Below are positions 12,157 through 24,100 of a stretch of DNA of 64,000 bases, piece after piece. The translations under genes were made by a program, and so were the position numbers. The DNA is from Linepithema humile. Its lineage: Eukaryota > Arthropoda > Insecta > Hymenoptera > Formicidae. The notes beneath the pieces are model-generated. The model was not told where the DNA came from. It ran no database searches and saw only the letters and a program-made list of their open reading frames with translations. The stretch covers positions 26,728,764 to 26,792,763 of the forward strand of contig NC_090129.1 in assembly GCF_040581485.1 (NCBI RefSeq). The letters are read 5' to 3'. Positions within the stretch are counted from its first letter, which is position 1; each line of letters starts with the position of its first letter.

Positions 12157-12410
12157 CTACGCGGCGCGCAATCACACTTCTTTCCCGCGAAGACGAGGGA
12201 CCCGGAAGAAAAATTCTCGGCGCCCATGTGTCTGCAGTTGTCGATCCTTCTCCGAAACTCTGAGATACGTCGAACACACAAGAAGCAACACACGCACACC
12301 GCACTATCAGCAGACGCGACTGCTTATCGACACCAAACGTACGCGAAAAACACAACGGTACGCAACACCTGTTGCACGATCAACACGAACTCCACGGATC
12401 GAAGAGACTC
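12157..12410 (-). other. Candidate 5' UTR / first exon on minus strand
   Basis: On the minus strand a GC-richer stretch reads down to a near-consensus donor (gcgtag then gtgagt; GT at 12156-12155). It looks like a non-coding or partly coding first exon; an open frame of up to 87 codons crosses the donor and is not convincing. I cannot identify its downstream exons. A diverged copy lies at 12664-12842, without the donor region. Confidence 0.35.
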
Positions 12411-13261
12411 GCCTCCGCCATTAATGATGCCAGAATGCAGACGCCTCTTGCGCAAGAGACGTCTGCATTCTAGTTACATTATCCGCCATAATGAATAACC
12501 CGCGAAAATCGCAATATCATAGTTGTGGCGACATCTTGCGTCAACTTTATCAAGTGACTAGTACGTAGTCACATTCGTTTATCGATATTACAGTTTGAGA
12601 TGTATATCCGTGCTAATCTATAAATTGTGAGTTAAAAATTAAACCCGAAAGAAAAATTATTAACAGCGCCCATGTGTCTGGAGTTGCAAATTCTTTTCCG
12701 AAATTCCGAGATACGTCCAACACATAAGAAGCAACACACCACACTATCAACAGACGCAGCTGTTTATCGATACCAAACGTACGCGAAAAACGCAACGGTA
12801 CGCAATACTTGTTGCACGATCAACACGAATTCCACGGACTGGAGCAGTGATGCCAGAAATGAGACGTGAGCAATATAAAGCTGCAGTGGAAGGAATGACG
12901 TATAATGTTATTCATAAGGAATGACACATCGAGAGAGAACCTCGTACGTGCTTCACGAAGCGCGCATATACATACGAATCTCGGTGAATGCGTCATCATT
13001 TCTTACATTACTGATTGAACAGGCTCACCTTCTCCATCAGTGATGTTTGGTGATTGCTCGGGATGCAAACACCTTCTCACACAAGATTCTAGCTACACTG
13101 TCCGCCATAGCGAATAGCCCGCGAAAATGTCGTAAAAATGCCGCGAAAATTGCAATATCATGGTTGTCGCGACATCTTGCGTCAATTTTATTAAATGACT
13201 ACTACGTAGTCACATCTCCGTTTATCTATATCATGATTGGTGGTATATATCCATGCTAATT
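12226..13261. repeat. Diverged segmental tandem duplication
   Basis: Two blocks are each present twice in the same order. Block A: 12226-12410 and 12664-12842, sharing gcgcccatgtgtctg and aaacgtacgcgaaaaa. Block B: 12478-12615 and 13098-13261, sharing tccgccata, gcgacatcttgcgtcaa and tacgtagtcacat. By eye identity is about 80%. The second copy has about 200 extra bp between its blocks. This is an old local duplication of an apparent promoter and first-exon region. Confidence 0.75.
12432..12471. repeat. 40-bp near-perfect palindrome
   Basis: The 20-bp arm starting agaatgcagacg is mirrored up to cgtctgcattct at 12471, with one mismatched pair and tgcgca at the centre. It lies between blocks A1 and B1 of the duplication and is not conserved in the second copy. 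Confidence 0.7.
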
Positions 13262-13583
13262 CCGTCCAATTTCGTTTAAATTAATCGCTTATACTTATAC
13301 CAATGTGATGGATAAAGAGAGAGTATCGAAAACTTCATTTTTGGATATTTGTAGTTATCATCGTTTTCCAATACTATTTTATAAACGGCATGTTTCATAA
13401 AAGAATAATGTAACGTGTCTAATTTTAGCAGCTTTATTTCTTTCTATTGTATTCAAGCTGCTGTCATTGAACAGTCTAGCGTAGCCGCTACTGCATATTG
13501 TTAATATTCTATATCTGGTTCATCATGGCTGTTTATAATCACACTTTTAACGACACAAATAACTTAAACCATTTGTGAGCTCA

Positions 13584-13808
13584 ATGTACTCGAACCTTAT
13601 TTGCATATCCAGTCACAGAAATAGCATCATTAACCCCGCGGATTACTTTCTCCATTTAATAGAGCACGTGAATATTCTTCCGGATGAAATTTTACATTCC
13701 GGTTTCACTTACATTATAAATTATAAAACTTATTGTTTTTGCGATTTTGCGTCAATTGAAGAATATATTGAAGAAACCGTCAAGTACAAGTGGAAATATT
13801 TATTATAA
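13584..13808 (+). CDS. Small open reading frame, 74 aa, unknown
   Basis: An ATG-initiated frame of 74 codons has ordinary protein-like composition (aromatic, acidic and basic residues mixed, for example NPADYFLHLIEHV). It has no signal peptide, membrane span or known motif. There is no obvious promoter or flanking splice signal. It could be a short gene, an isolated exon or chance. I do not recognise it. Confidence 0.15.
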   Translation: MYSNLICISSHRNSIINPADYFLHLIEHVNILPDEILHSGFTYIINYKTYCFCDFASIEEYIEETVKYKWKYLL

Positions 13809-15915
13809 ACCAAAGCTTATACATATACATGTACGTCATTAAATAACAATATATTTGCACCTGAGAGCTACAGTACGCTTCGAAAGCTCCACTAATGTTA
13901 TGCAACATCGCATATATGATGAAACGGTAACCTACATATCCATTCGTGTGTGAGCTGATAATATATTATACTTTTTGAACATTATTGGACTATCTCGTCG
14001 CACCATTCACGCCGAATACAAAAGCATCATTATTTTAGAAAAATTCTTCATATGATATAGATGATAGTGATATTAACTTTAGACTGCGTTCTCTCGCGAC
14101 AGAACGATTGTTCGCATTTCTTCCTTTCTCTTTCTCTCTCTCGTTTTACTTCTAGAGAAAAAGAAAGGATTATCCGCTACTGTTTTATATTTAAAAAAAA
14201 TGAAGAGAAATATTGTGCAGAAATCTGGTAATACTGGTTGAGCAAAATTGATTCTATTTTTTAATTAAATCGATTATTTTGTATGATAATCTTAATGCAG
14301 ATACGAAATTACATAAATCACAAATGTTTATTTAATAATTATAATGAAATATAACAAATCACATTTTTGCTCTCCAAATCCAACGCGGATTTTTTATTCT
14401 GTTTGCATTTCAGTAAGTTAGATACATGACTCGCTTATCACAATGAGACTTTATTTTATTCGATTTATTTTATCAATTTCTTTCGCAAACAATTACACTC
14501 TAAACGTGTTACAAAAAGAAATTATTGCTTTATATCAGTTCATAAATCAAATTTCATGTATGTGAAATTGTGTATATATGTATGTACAAATGCATTTCTC
14601 GACATTGTTTAATCATAAAATTATATAAATCTAAAAAAATAAATAAAACAAAAATTCCTATTAAATTATTTTCTAAGCTGAATTTGTTTTAGGATCGATG
14701 TTTTGACATTTTAATTGAAAATTCATAGTTCCGTTAAAAAGTAATTGCGAGTCTTACTAGCAAGAAACATTCGATCTTCAGCAAGTATCATAAATATATC
14801 GTGGAACATACGTGACTTAAATTTTTTTAAATTTTATTAAAAATAAACATTTAGAAACTGATTTTCATCTATTATTATTAAGAGTTGAAAAATACTTTTT
14901 TTAAATAGGTCTAGAAAATTCCACCAAGTCTGTAAGATTTCCTGATACTTGCTGACAATTAATATCCACAAAATGCGGTAAAATCAAAAAAGAGTCTAGG
15001 CCTTTAAAGTTCTCAGACACGTTGTGGAATATTGAAAAATATCAAGAAGATAGAAAGAGAGTGATGATCCAGAATATCGAAAGTGATAAGGTAGAAAATA
15101 ACAATTTCTAAAAAATTCAATATTTCGAAGTATAAATTTGACATTTTTCTATTCTTCACGCGTTGAATTGCGAGGCTCGCAAATCGAACGTATCAATTTA
15201 ATATTAAAACGCAATTTCAACCAAATTTCGTAGTTCCACGACCGAACATAATTTTAATTATTATAGCATAGCGTATATAATCCTTAATCACATAGCAGAT
15301 ATTCAAACTTAAATTTTCTGAGAATATATAACTTTTGAGAATAAATTTTCATTGTAAAATATAATTTAGAAAACTATAGACAGAAAAAAACTCAAGCAAT
15401 AAATAAGCAAACGATTTGATCAATCTCGATCAGGCATTCTCAAATATAATAAATTAGATTAAGAAGAATATTCAACTGCGATTGATTAATAATTACTGTG
15501 CTTAAGTTTTTCGTATATTATGTCCTCCGAGTTTCACGAAGACGATACTTGTAGTAGAATGATAAATAATGTAACAACATGCTTTTTTCATTTAAAATTC
15601 TAAATAGATTTCAAGAAAAAATAATCATTGCGTCAATTACTGTTCCCAATTACGAATCGATCGAGATTCAAAAATAATGAGACGCGTGATAATATCCATT
15701 CAGTAGATACGATAAATAATAAAACACCATTTCTTTTTCTTGGTATCTAGAACTCTTAAATATAGGTAAGCGGTGAAAAAAAGATTGAAACATTTTTCTT
15801 TCAATAACTTTCGAAACGCATTCAATATGTTTCCTAAATGCTTCAACTATAACAATATTTTTATCTCGAGGATGATCTCCCGATATTTGTGCATTCCGAA
15901 AGTTGAAGAAAAGTA
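13809..15915. other. AT-rich intergenic, no gene seen
   Basis: No splice-supported coding exon was found. An open minus-strand frame at 15668-15934 overlaps the end of the candidate gene described at 15916-18046 and may be a frameshifted continuation of it. Confidence 0.35.
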
Positions 15916-18046
15916 TTACAATCTTTGGCTCCAAGATTCTATCCGTTGACTAATCAAACGTATCACATCTTTTAGTTGCCTGATAAATAAATAAAGAATT
16001 TCCGCACTCACAGTTATGACTATAATAACGCTGCTTGGCTCCAATATTAATCCTTTTTCTACTATATGTTCCAAATTGAAGAACTTATTTGCAGAATCCA
16101 TATTTCTGAAATTTAAAAAACGATATTATACGGTCATAATTTTTGCATTGTGGAAACTTTAAAAAACGCTACGCTATCCAGTGGATTCCACGGGAAAGAT
16201 CCCAAGAAATTTGATAAACTTATTTTTAAGAAATACATATCTTGAAAGATGCACTCTTTTAAGACGACTTGGAAAAAATTTTTTTGTCATCGAAAAAAAA
16301 GATATCTCCTGTTTCAGAAATTTGTAACGTAACCGTCGTTAAAAATGTTTGCATGCAAATATAATGAGTGTTGACGATTACGCTAATAACTTAAACGATC
16401 GATGCAGAGAGCGTGGGAGTACATTTACATCAAGCGACGCGCAAATGTGCACAAACACGTGACAACTCGGTCTTGATCAGATCTGGTTTTAGTTGATAAC
16501 GCTTGATCGTTGTGAAAAAATGATACCCAATTAAATCATATATATATATATATGCAAAGTTAAGCGATTGTGATCCCTTTGGATTTTGATTCGCAGATTA
16601 TTCGATATTTTTCAAATTCATTCAGATAAACACAAGTTCGGAACACAGTAGACCAATTCGCGTGCCGCATCCAAGTCGTCCGCATGAAGCTACGAGCGTG
16701 AGAGACTAGCAGCAATGTGGAGCTAGCTCGCATACAATGCGTTTTTCATTAGAGAGAAGCAGTTGGAATGTGTGCTGTGTACGTAAACGACGATCCGGTC
16801 ATAATGGACATCATCATCATCATTGGTCAATCAGTTGCGGAATCCATCATTCCAGCTCTCATAATTCGCACGTCGACATTATAGGCGAGTAATTTTCTTC
16901 AACAGATGTTCTCTTTACTTCGCACGAAAAGCGTACTTCCATTCCTGTAACAAAACAAGAACATGTCTTAAAGTCTGATTGTCTGACAAAATGTAAAAAG
17001 TCTCGTATCTTCAATTGTTTCTATTTGATATCGCACTAGAAAAAAAAATAATCCAGAAATCTAATAACTTAAGAAAAAATTTCGATTGTACAGCGAATAT
17101 TTTAATGAACAAATGGTATATTGTAATAAAAAAAAAATTCAAACTTTCAAAAATTTATTTAATCTTTTACATATGTCAATGTATAAAAGAAATATCTGAC
17201 AGTTTTTAGACGATGTATTATGTATCACTTTCATCTTCAATCAGAAATACTGCGCTTTAAACAATTCAAATACTTTTGCACAGCATTTTTATCATTGTTA
17301 TATCAATATTAATTTTAATCCTAGTTTGATTGAAGACACAAGATGTTTGCAGAAACAATGTTCCATATAAAATAATATGAATGCTGGAAGAAGCGCATAA
17401 TATTAAATAAACTATATTAAATTAACTATTTGTATTTATCATCATGGCAAGCACATAAAAATTAAGGAAATAACTATAATGCACAATTATTGCTCCAACA
17501 TGCAGTTCCATACATTAGCAAATTTACATTTTAGTTCCAAATTTTTTCAATATTTTACAAATCATTAATATTAATTTTATATTTATTATACTGAATAGAA
17601 TTATCACTATGATACATATTTTGTTGCTATTACCAATATTATAATTCAGGGATTTTGCAGCAAGAGCAACTATCACTTGGAACAATGAGAATTAAGAAGA
17701 CAAGTAGATAAAGATGATAGATAAAATATGTTAAAAGAGTAAAAAAAGATATATAATTTTTTCTCGTCCTTGCTATTGCTGTAACATACTATCTTTATCT
17801 TTCCTACATTTTTTTTAGGAAATATTACATGTTATAATTATCCACTTGTCCCTTCAATACTATTAGCACAAGTTGTGTTCATTCAAAAGAAACAGAATTG
17901 ACACGACATTAAAAAAAAGGAAAGTGGAGGAAAAAGATCGTCATCGAGAATCAATGCAATCCATTACATTCTCTGTACTAATAACGTAAAAATAAAAAAT
18001 TCTAGTTCTACGAAAAAAATACGTACCTTATTGTCTGTCCATTCAT
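15916..18046 (-). CDS. Candidate two-exon minus-strand gene, unknown
   Basis: On the minus strand an ATG at 18046 opens a short frame (MNGQTI plus two bases) that ends at a good donor (gtacgt, GT at 18026-18025). A pyrimidine-rich acceptor at 16106-16107 leads into an exon (16105 down) that continues in the same frame: MDSANKFFNLEHIVEKG, then a hydrophobic span with VIIVITVSAEILYLFI that could cross a membrane. The frame stops at 15916-15918. Translation resembles protein again in another frame down to 15668, so a frameshift or further splicing is possible. Frame also stays open for about 40 codons before the ATG. No family recognised; a decayed gene is possible. Confidence 0.3.
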
Positions 18047-21000
18047 CCACAAACGAGGCGTTTTTTCCGTTGCATTATCATCATCATCGGCTTGTACTCT
18101 GGATTTCGCTCCGTATATATTCAAGAATCGAAGCGAAACAAAAGCGACAACGCGAGTCGATCCAGAGAACGAACAGTGCGGTTAAGCACAGGTTTTGCGT
18201 GCGAGCCAAATCACATACGATATTCCATTCATTATCAACATACATTACAATTACATCCCGTAGATTACAGCTCTTACTCTATATGTCTAATTATAATTGA
18301 TACATGAATGTACGGGATGTTCCAGATCTGAGAAGAAAGTTGTTCATTTTCAGTCTATAATTCAAAAATTAATGGTACCTCTCCATATTTCTATAAAGTA
18401 AAAATCGACTTCAAATTGATTGCAGAATGTATGGTTAAAAAATCGATCTGAAACATCTTATATAATCAGAATCGCAGCGAGGTAATCTTAGAATTCTAAT
18501 CGTAATTCTAATCATTTCATAGCGTACAAACTATAAATAAAAAATTGTCAAAAGGTTGAAACAAAATTGACGTCCGCAAAATAGAGTAAAAATCGAATAA
18601 ACTCCAAATATCCGTTTGAAAATAATTTATTTATCATTTATTAAAGTCTCAAGGCACTACCTTCATCATTTTTTTTATCATTAAGTATCTATTAGTAATT
18701 TAATCTAAGATAAAATAATCATTAATTTATATAACAAGTTATCCTCTTAAAAAAATATGCTAAAAGCGTCGTTTCACACAACATATAAAACTTTGTTTTC
18801 TTCAGCCAAAGCTACACATTTTCGGTATCTCGCAGTGTAAAAATCGACAAGAGGAGCACTAATTCTTTCTTTTTTTACATGCACCATTGAGATCCTATGA
18901 GAGATATTGTCTACGCTACTTTTTCTTAGTAAGCATAAGATATATTCCAAACATAATTTAAACGCTGCATTTTTCTTTGTTCCAATCCCAAATGTCGAAA
19001 AATTGATATCTATTTATAACGCATATCGTTTTTGACGTATGCTTCAACGTGTCGTAAGTATTTGTTGGTACACAGAATATATATCACATACACTGCGTTG
19101 GAAATTCAGAAGAATTCCTTACGAAGTCGATTGAATTATGTAAATAAAACAAGAATCGAAATATATTTTCTATAATTTTTAACGCATTTCAATTTTTATC
19201 TAAATTGTAGGCAATTGTAATTAATATATAGTGCGATATATATATATATATATATATATATCGGACATAACTGTAATAAATGCAAACTAAATAAAAATCG
19301 AAATACGTTAAAAATTGTTATTGGATTGATAGTGACACTTTTAACAGAAACAATATCTCCTTTCTTTATTTATGGAGATTACTTAGTTATTAATATATCT
19401 TGTGTTATACTACTCTCTTCGGCAAATTACAAACGTCATCTTTGCGAATCTATACTGTCTTATATAGTTAAGCAAAGCTGCTACACAATAGTACTACTTT
19501 TCAACGATATGTGCATAGTTTCATCGAACTTTGGCGAGAACGAATGAAAGAAACAAGGAGACTCAAAGCATTTGAAAGAAAAGAAGAAAGAATTCCACGT
19601 CGAGCTCTAAAACATGACGATTTTTATAAGCAAAAGTACAATACTATGCATTCTATTAATTTCCACTCAAGTCTTTCCGTAAACAATTTCCTACTTTTGA
19701 ATTTCTATCAATATTTTATTACATTTGCTTCTTTATTCTAATTAAAAGCAACGTGTTGAATAAATTTGTAACTGTATCGTAATTTCATCAACAAGCATGA
19801 GTAGATGTCTATACTGGAAGATTAGTTTTTCACATAAATGCAATTTGTACATGATGCATACATCACAATATTAAAGCACATAAGAAAGTTTCGATAGCTT
19901 TATCTGTAATAAACGGATGAAAAGAAATGCCATTCCAAACACCGCCTTTCGTCGTCTTAATAAAAAAAAATAAAATAAAATAAATAAAAAATTTAAAAGA
20001 AAAAAACAAAAAAAAAAAAAGAAATCGAATACGATGTAAGAGAAATCTTCTGTTGGTTAAATAAAGAATTTCTTCTAGATCCTAAATATGTACACGTGAC
20101 ATTATCATTAATCTCATATGTGAAAAACGCAATTTTTCAACTTTATTTAACCCGGTGTCTGACACTGTTATTTTTTAAACCCAATCTCTGATACGGGGGT
20201 ACATGGAGATCCTAGTTTAAAATATAAATTTTCTAATTAAAATTTTTATACAAAGTTATATTAAAACTCCAGAACAAAATACTTGAAGGTTTAAATTGAT
20301 ATCGAAATTAGGAATCGAGATATCGTTATTCGAAGAAATAGTTGTTTTAAAAAGTGTGTGTGGTTAAAGATATGCTTAGAGTATGCACAAGGACCCCCGG
20401 CTCAAATTTCGGGTTTGTGGTAATTTTATCCTAAAAAAAATGTATAATTTATTCACGCGCTATGCACTTGCTTGGTTAAATGATTAATTGATATTTCGCA
20501 AAATTTAACAACAAAAATAGTCTGATGAATAGTATGATCGTTACAATCTATCAATATAATCAACCTAGAATTGATACATCTAATATTTTCCGAAATATGG
20601 TCGCTCTCCCCGTTCCTATTTGCACCTGGCTTCATTCTTTCGTGTGTAAACCTTATAGATGTTAGTGCGATCCAAGTGTATCTTATATTGAAGTTTGTGT
20701 ATCTAAATATTCGTGCATCACGCGTCACCCTATACGTGCATCACCCTAAAATCTGGCATTTTAATTTTAAAACGCTTCACCATATTTCAACTACAGAGAT
20801 CTCAAGTAGAGATATCGAGAAATCAGATTGACATAAATGATCATCAAGTGTGCTAGATTTAAGGGTTACGATTAAAGGGTGCACTTTGAAATCTTTGTTC
20901 GCCTTAGAAAGTACACCTATCTACCCAGTGACGTCGTACTGAAAAGATCGTCGTTAAACGACAATACGTTAGAATAGATCTGTTCTCATTACCTGCGCTA

Positions 21001-21189
21001 TATTTTCTCGTCGAATGTTATATTTTCTGCATTTAAGATAAAATTAATGTTAAGCATTGGACAGGAAGAAAAAGAGGAGAGATAAAAACCGAGAGAAGAT
21101 ATAAGAGGCGTAGCGGAAGAGAACGGACCTAACGATATATACAGATGGAATAAAAGCTAACGAGAAACGGAAAACGAGATCCGCCTAGC
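18047..21189. other. Intergenic DNA, no gene seen
   Basis: It includes a (TA)n run near 19238-19261 and an A-rich stretch near 19960-20022. Several open frames (19511-19741 +, 20453-20728 -) have no recognisable family or splice support. The last part, 20840-21189, is likely Klc 3' UTR and flank. Confidence 0.35.
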
Positions 21190-24100
21190 CTACGTAGATG
21201 ACGAATGAATGCCGAAAGCCTGGAAAATCTTGTTTTTAAAACCGGGTTTGTTAGGACTAGCGTCGTGTTGGTGCTGGCCGCTGCTTGTCGTCGATTGTCC
21301 TTCGTGTAGCGCCCTTTGCACCAACGGCAGCGAGCTGTTCGCCTGTGTTCAATCGCGTTCGTGTGCGTGCGTGTGCGGTCGTCGACGAGATTCAGATGTC
21401 AGAATTCAATCAGGTCAGGTTGTGCCGGACGTGACGGACGACGGGACGGAACGAAAAAAAGAACAAAAAGAAAGAAGAAAAGGATAGTAGACGACTATGA
21501 GTGTTCGTGTCAGCTACAACATGGCATGCAAAAGTGCGTACGGCTAAATTGTACGTCAAAATGACAAATAGAAGAGTGAAAAGTAGACTCACCTCCTCGT
21601 GACTCTGTTCGTGCTCGCTATTGGCCAAACTGGATCGTGAGCCGCGTCTGGTAGAGCCTTTCTCGTCACCCAACAACTGTGCCACTCGTGCCTTGTTCAC
21701 CAATTCCAGTGCCTGCAAAAAGAAAAGAAAAAACAAATAACTATATTTATAAAGTACTGTCAAATATTTCTGTGACCTTTTGTCTTCTTATTTCTATTAT
21801 TATTAACGATCTTAATTTATGAAATTTGCTTGTAAGTTTTCATCTTTAATCTTTTACAATCTCAACACTCAGAAACCAATTTATTTAACATGTTGATTGC
21901 CAACACTTTAAGCGATACACTCACTTTCAGAATTATCTTAGAATTATCTTACTTTTAATTGATATTTCTTTCTATTTTATTATTATCACATAATATATGT
22001 ATATTACTATTACACATGGCAGTCAACATTAATCTTAATTAAAATTAGAGTGACTAAAAAATATATTTTTTTTAAACTGCAGAAAAAATCTGTGCGATTA
22101 AAGTTTGTGTGATTAAAGAGCAAAGTGCAGTTTTTTTTGCAAAATGTTAGATTAGCATTAAATAGTTTTACTCACTTGCTGCACGTGCTGCGTGCAAGAA
22201 ACGTGAGAAATATTGTTAGTTATTTACAATATACACATATATTTCTTTAATAAAAGAAAGAGCAAAGTGTTTTGCATAATTACCTCTCTTCGAGATCGCA
22301 TGGCGCAGTCTTCGAGCGTCTCCGCGGCTTCGTATTTACCCTGTCTTCGATAGAGTGCACCAAGGTTCTTTAAGGTGGTGGTGACGGTGGGAGAATCTAC
22401 TTTTGCGGCTTTGTGCCAGCCACCGTACTCGCCGTACGGTGTATTCTCTTTATTTCTGTGCTTGTTCTCTTCCCTTTCTTCAGCTACCTAAAATGGAAAC
22501 CAAAAGTTCGATTATACGATAATATATTTCAACAACTTTTCCAAGAACTCAAGAATATAAGAATTTTTGTTTGCGCATTGCAGACATATTGAATTAAGCG
22601 TCAGAGAAGCGAGAACTTTTAAATTTTTTGTTTTCATTATGCATCAAGGGATTACTGATGAATAAATCGTGATTGGATTCTTCGTTTGTTTTTTGTTTTT
22701 TCTTTTACTCAGTTACTTTTATTATTTTGATCTTTTTGCAAAATGTCGAAAAAATGAGCTCTTATTCGCAGCTTCGACAACACTTTAAGATGCTAGCGGC
22801 TGAACGTTTCGTACCTGCCAGATTGGCTTGTTGTCGCCATCAATGGCGCCAAATTCCCTCTCGTGCGCCCTGGTAAGCACTTGTTTGTACAGTACCTCGG
22901 CGTCTTTGTACTTTCCCTGTTTTAGGTAACAGGACGCCAGATTGTTCTTCGTCTTAGCGACGTTTGGATCGTCCGGGCCCAATTTGGCTTCATAAATTTC
23001 GAGCGCGCGCTGATAGTAACGTTCAACCTCCTCGTATTTGCCCTGGTTCTGACACAGTAGCGCTAAATTATTGAGTTGCTTTGCCACATCCGGATGGTCG
23101 CGACCTAGCACCTTCTCACGGATCTCCAATGCTCGCTTGCACAGAGGTTCAGCCTCCTTGTACTTCCCTCGTTTTCCATACAGCACCGCTAGATTGTTCA
23201 GCGTTGCCGCCACTGCAGGATGATTCTCACCTAAGGTCTTTTCGCGGATCGCTAGAGCGTCATTCAGAAGATTCGCGGCTTCTTTATATTTGTTTTGATC
23301 TCGATATACGAGAGCGAGAATGTTCAGCATGGTCGCTACGTCGGGATGATCGTGTCCGGAGGTTTTTTCCAAATCCTCTAAGGCTTGTTTGCACAGGGGG
23401 ACCGCCACTTCGTAGCGGCCTTGACTCGCATATTGAATCACCAGATTGTGCAGTGTGCGCAAACGTGCCGGTATCTCGTAGCCGGCGTTCACTTGTTGCG
23501 CAAACTGCGACGGCGGAGTCGGAGATATGGCTAAAAATTCAATAAAAGATCCTTATTAACAAAACAACTATGCGATGCTTGAAATTTTAAAATAAAATTC
23601 TAAAATATTTCACGTTTAATAACCCTTAAAGGTCATAAAAGATCTAAAGAATTTTTTTTAGTTAAACCACAGTTGCTTGTATCATTTTATTTATTGTTAA
23701 TTCTTCAGCAACATGTGATTATTTTTTGGAGAGCTTTAATATATTTGGAAAATTATTATATTGGACAATTAAGACTAGAGGGATTCACCTACATTTACTA
23801 TTTCGATCATCCGTGTCATCATCGGGAAAGAGATCCACTACTGGGTCGTCCTTCGGTCGATCCTTAGCATTTTCATCCTCTGTCGATGGATCCGGATCAT
23901 ATTGCCGCATACTGGCCATAAAGTCTAGATGCCGCTTCTCTTCCTCCAATTGAGCAACCTACAATTGAAAATGTAACAGGCTTGTCGAGTTGATTCAGAA
24001 AAACCAACTAGAATAATGGGCAAACTATCTGCTCAGTGAAAGAGTTTTATTAAGAAAAGACTGTCTTTGATTCTTGAAATGTTAATTGTTGTCGGGAATT

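Noticed and set aside
12089..12498. Several plus-strand frames over the duplicated block
   Set aside because: Three frames are open on both strands at once and the second copy breaks them; the minus-strand donor suggests a UTR instead.
21209..21487. 92-codon plus-strand frame with Cys-rich start
   Set aside because: Antisense shadow of the last Klc exon, which is supported by frame and splice sites.
23081..23545. 154-codon plus-strand frame
   Set aside because: Antisense shadow of the Klc TPR exon.
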